Origin: Otis tarda
Taxonomy: Eukaryota > Chordata > Aves > Otidiformes > Otididae
Direction of reading: 5' to 3'
Assembly: GCA_026413225.1 (NCBI GenBank)
Contig: CM048557.1
Span: forward strand, 17,524,871-17,588,870
Length of the DNA stretch: 64,000 nt
In this document: piece by piece, positions 62,401-64,000 of the stretch
Position numbering within the stretch: the stretch's first letter is position 1
Layout: each line of letters begins with the position of its first letter
Notes under the pieces: generated by a model
What the model saw: the letters and a program-made list of their open reading frames with translations, nothing else
What the model was told of the DNA's origin: nothing
Database searches by the model: none
Made by a program: the position numbers and the translations under genes

Positions 62401-64000
62401 CCTGGGGTTCCTTGTGCTCATCACTGCATCAGATCTGTGTGTCCGTGATGTAATTTCAGTAGCAACATCAACAAAAAGCAACACCAGCATAATTCCTCCC
62501 ACGGGTGGGGTTACGCTCATGCAATGGTGCCTTTTCCTGACTGTGCTTCCATAAGGCAAAGGGTACAAAAATAAAGGAGTCCCTGCAAGGACCACACTGC
62601 TTTTCAGAGTTAAGGTACGTCAAACCTGCGAAGAAATGTTAAATTGTGTAATTCGGGGTTCAGCACAGGGAGGCTCAGATGGTCTGTGTCTTCTTCGCTG
62701 CTGTTTTAAACTCAAGTTTAAATCCCAACCTGACTCTGTTTGGGAAGCTTAGGAAATAGTTGGTGCCATGTAAGAATGTACACAGTTAAGGCAGCAGTTT
62801 TGCAGAGGGAAAAAAAGGCTTTGCTGCGTGGGATAATTTATTCATCATAGCCCTGCAAAAAGTGGATTTCAGCCAGAAGTATCAGTCCTAGGAAGAGGAT
62901 ATGACCTCTGCATCATTTGCAGGCCGCTGCTTGCTGCTGGCCGTGTGGGATGGACCTTTAGAGATGGATGACTTCAGCCAGAGATGTCTGGTTTTTAGGC
63001 AAAGCCTGTCTTTGTGCATGGGGGTAGCCTTGTCTCTGCTGAGGTCACGGGAGTGCAGGGTGCTTAATCCAGAGCATGCCAGCAAAGCGGTTTAGGATGA
63101 ATCGGGGCTCTGTATGGACTGACACGGACCCCCAAGAGCGAATAATCTGCTAACGCTGGGGAGAGCCAGCAGATGTTTGTCGTGGCAGGGTCAGCTGAAG
63201 TCAGGTCTGCTGCCTGCAAATGCCATGGAAAAGAAAGGGGGTTGCGCCTAGGAGTTGACTTCTACAGCTGGTTTTTGCCATTTTGGAAAGGCAGGTGGCA
63301 TTTTCCTCTCCCCCAAAGGTAGCCTGGGTAATACATGTAAATGCCCACCCACAACACATCAGCTTTAGGATTTAAATTTGCTCCTGCTTTGCTGCCAAAG
63401 CCCCCACAGACCTGCTGGTGCCCCATCCGGCATAGCTAAGGCTCCAGCTGCAGGGACAACAGCTGAGTTGGGAGCAACCATTATCCATACAGAAAGAAAA
63501 CCATGCACAGCAAAGTCCAGGCTGTCAAGTGTCTTGGACGGCCACATCATCACTCATCTGTCTTCGTGCTGCAAAAAAGAAATCCTCTTCTCCAGGGTGG
63601 TGGTGGTGGTGGTGGTGGTGGTGGTGGTGGTGGTGGAGGCTTCACCCACCACCCCAGGTGAAGATTTTCACGTCTCAGCTCCTCTGGCACATCACTGGTG
63701 GAGGAAGTGAAGGAGTGCTTCCTCTCCAGAAGGATCACTCTTTGAGCCCTAAAGGAATGAGGAACAAGGGCTGCCCCCCACTTCAGGGTGTAGGAGATGT
63801 GTGGTGGATATATGGAAAGGCTTGAAAGTGAAATTGCCGTGCATACCCAAAATTTGGGCGTTACTCCTGCAGTCTCTTCCTGTTGGACCATGCACATAGC
63901 TGAGAAGCTCTAAAATGTGAAAGTGGGCTGAACTGCGAATATTCTGTTTTAAAAAACCGACCCACCCCTCCCAAACCCCTTTTTAACTTCAGTGTCTTAA
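59485..64000 (+). other. Intron after USP6NL-like exon 4 (not closed in the window)
   Basis: More than 4.5 kb follow the GTAAGG donor without an exon matching the expected start of the TBC domain (F-H-R-R-I-Y-K-G-like). The stretch holds an A-rich tract (60459-60471) and the (GGT)n run at 63596-63636. No CR1 or other repeat family was recognised. Open frames here show no family resemblance. Confidence 0.6.
63596..63636 (+). repeat. (GGT)n microsatellite
   Basis: A pure GGT trinucleotide run of 41 bp in the last visible intron of the USP6NL-like gene. It makes poly-Val, poly-Trp and poly-Pro frames that are not genes. The G-rich strand is the transcribed-sense strand. Confidence 0.97.

Larger units (their letters stand above)
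57079..64000 (+). other. USP6NL-like: USP6NL/TBC1D3-family RabGAP gene, 5' coding part (runs off the right end)
   Basis: Seen: four exons with GT-AG borders join without a frame break (intron phases 0, 2, 0, then 0 after the last exon) into about 91 codons from the ATG at 57079. Known: USP6NL (RN-tre) is a TBC-domain GTPase-activating protein for Rab GTPases acting in endocytic and Golgi-linked traffic and in EGF receptor signalling; TBC1D3 is a derived primate relative. The part present here is the N-terminal lead-in. The TBC domain with its catalytic Arg and Gln fingers is not in the window and should follow after 64000. Inference: identity to remembered human USP6NL is only about two thirds in the fourth exon and one residue is inserted in the second, which is low for a bird orthologue of such a conserved region. 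A paralogue, possibly from the lineage that gave TBC1D3, is therefore likely. No earlier coding or UTR exon could be identified. Confidence 0.8.

Noticed and set aside
63378-63897. Open frames with poly-Val, poly-Trp or poly-Pro
   Set aside because: They are translations of the (GGT)n run.
1-64000. CRISPR arrays, bacterial operons, phage-like systems, tRNA or rRNA genes
   Set aside because: No regularly spaced direct repeats, no tightly packed long frames with ribosome sites, and no tRNA or rRNA core motifs were seen; the DNA is vertebrate nuclear in character.

Overview
The window is a piece of a bird nuclear genome. The main evidence is several copies of the avian CR1 non-LTR retrotransposon, recognisable by the 8-bp ATTCTATG/CATAGAAT tail and, in one copy, by a long reverse-transcriptase frame. 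Split coding exons with GT-AG introns, long stop-rich non-coding sequence, microsatellites and scattered CpG-dense patches fit a vertebrate. Nothing suggests bacterial, viral or organellar DNA.

Only one host protein-coding gene can be supported. Four consecutive + strand exons at 57071-57144, 57682-57767, 58613-58652 and 59404-59484 join in frame into about 91 codons from the ATG at 57079. They encode the N-terminal part, upstream of the catalytic TBC domain, of a Rab GTPase-activating protein of the USP6NL (RN-tre) / TBC1D3 family. The exon order and the short conserved blocks ([35 protein letters not shown]) fit that family. The sequence differs enough from what I remember of USP6NL that a paralogue is likely. 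The TBC domain exons must lie to the right of the window.

Layout: 1-57070 is non-coding as far as I can see, either 5' intron or upstream flank of the USP6NL-like gene. It holds CR1 copies at 7764-8291 (-), 10428-10662 (+), 34092-34356 (-) and 42171-43756 (-), and a possible LTR relic at 30788-30905. It also holds homopolymer and microsatellite tracts, including a (GT)21 run at 53022-53063, a 12-bp perfect hairpin at 40925-40958 and three CpG-dense patches. From 57071 to the right end is the gene body with short introns, a long last visible intron and a (GGT)n run at 63596-63636. The CR1 at 42171-43756 is the best preserved mobile element: its truncated ORF2 is open for more than 480 codons with the catalytic FADD box.

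I found no CRISPR array, operon, tRNA, rRNA or recognisable new system. The most useful leads are the divergent USP6NL-like paralogue, the open CR1 frame, the unexplained CpG-rich block near 50.8-51.0 kb with a frameshifted coding-like stretch on the minus strand, and a possible promoter-like CpG patch about 1 kb before the first coding exon.
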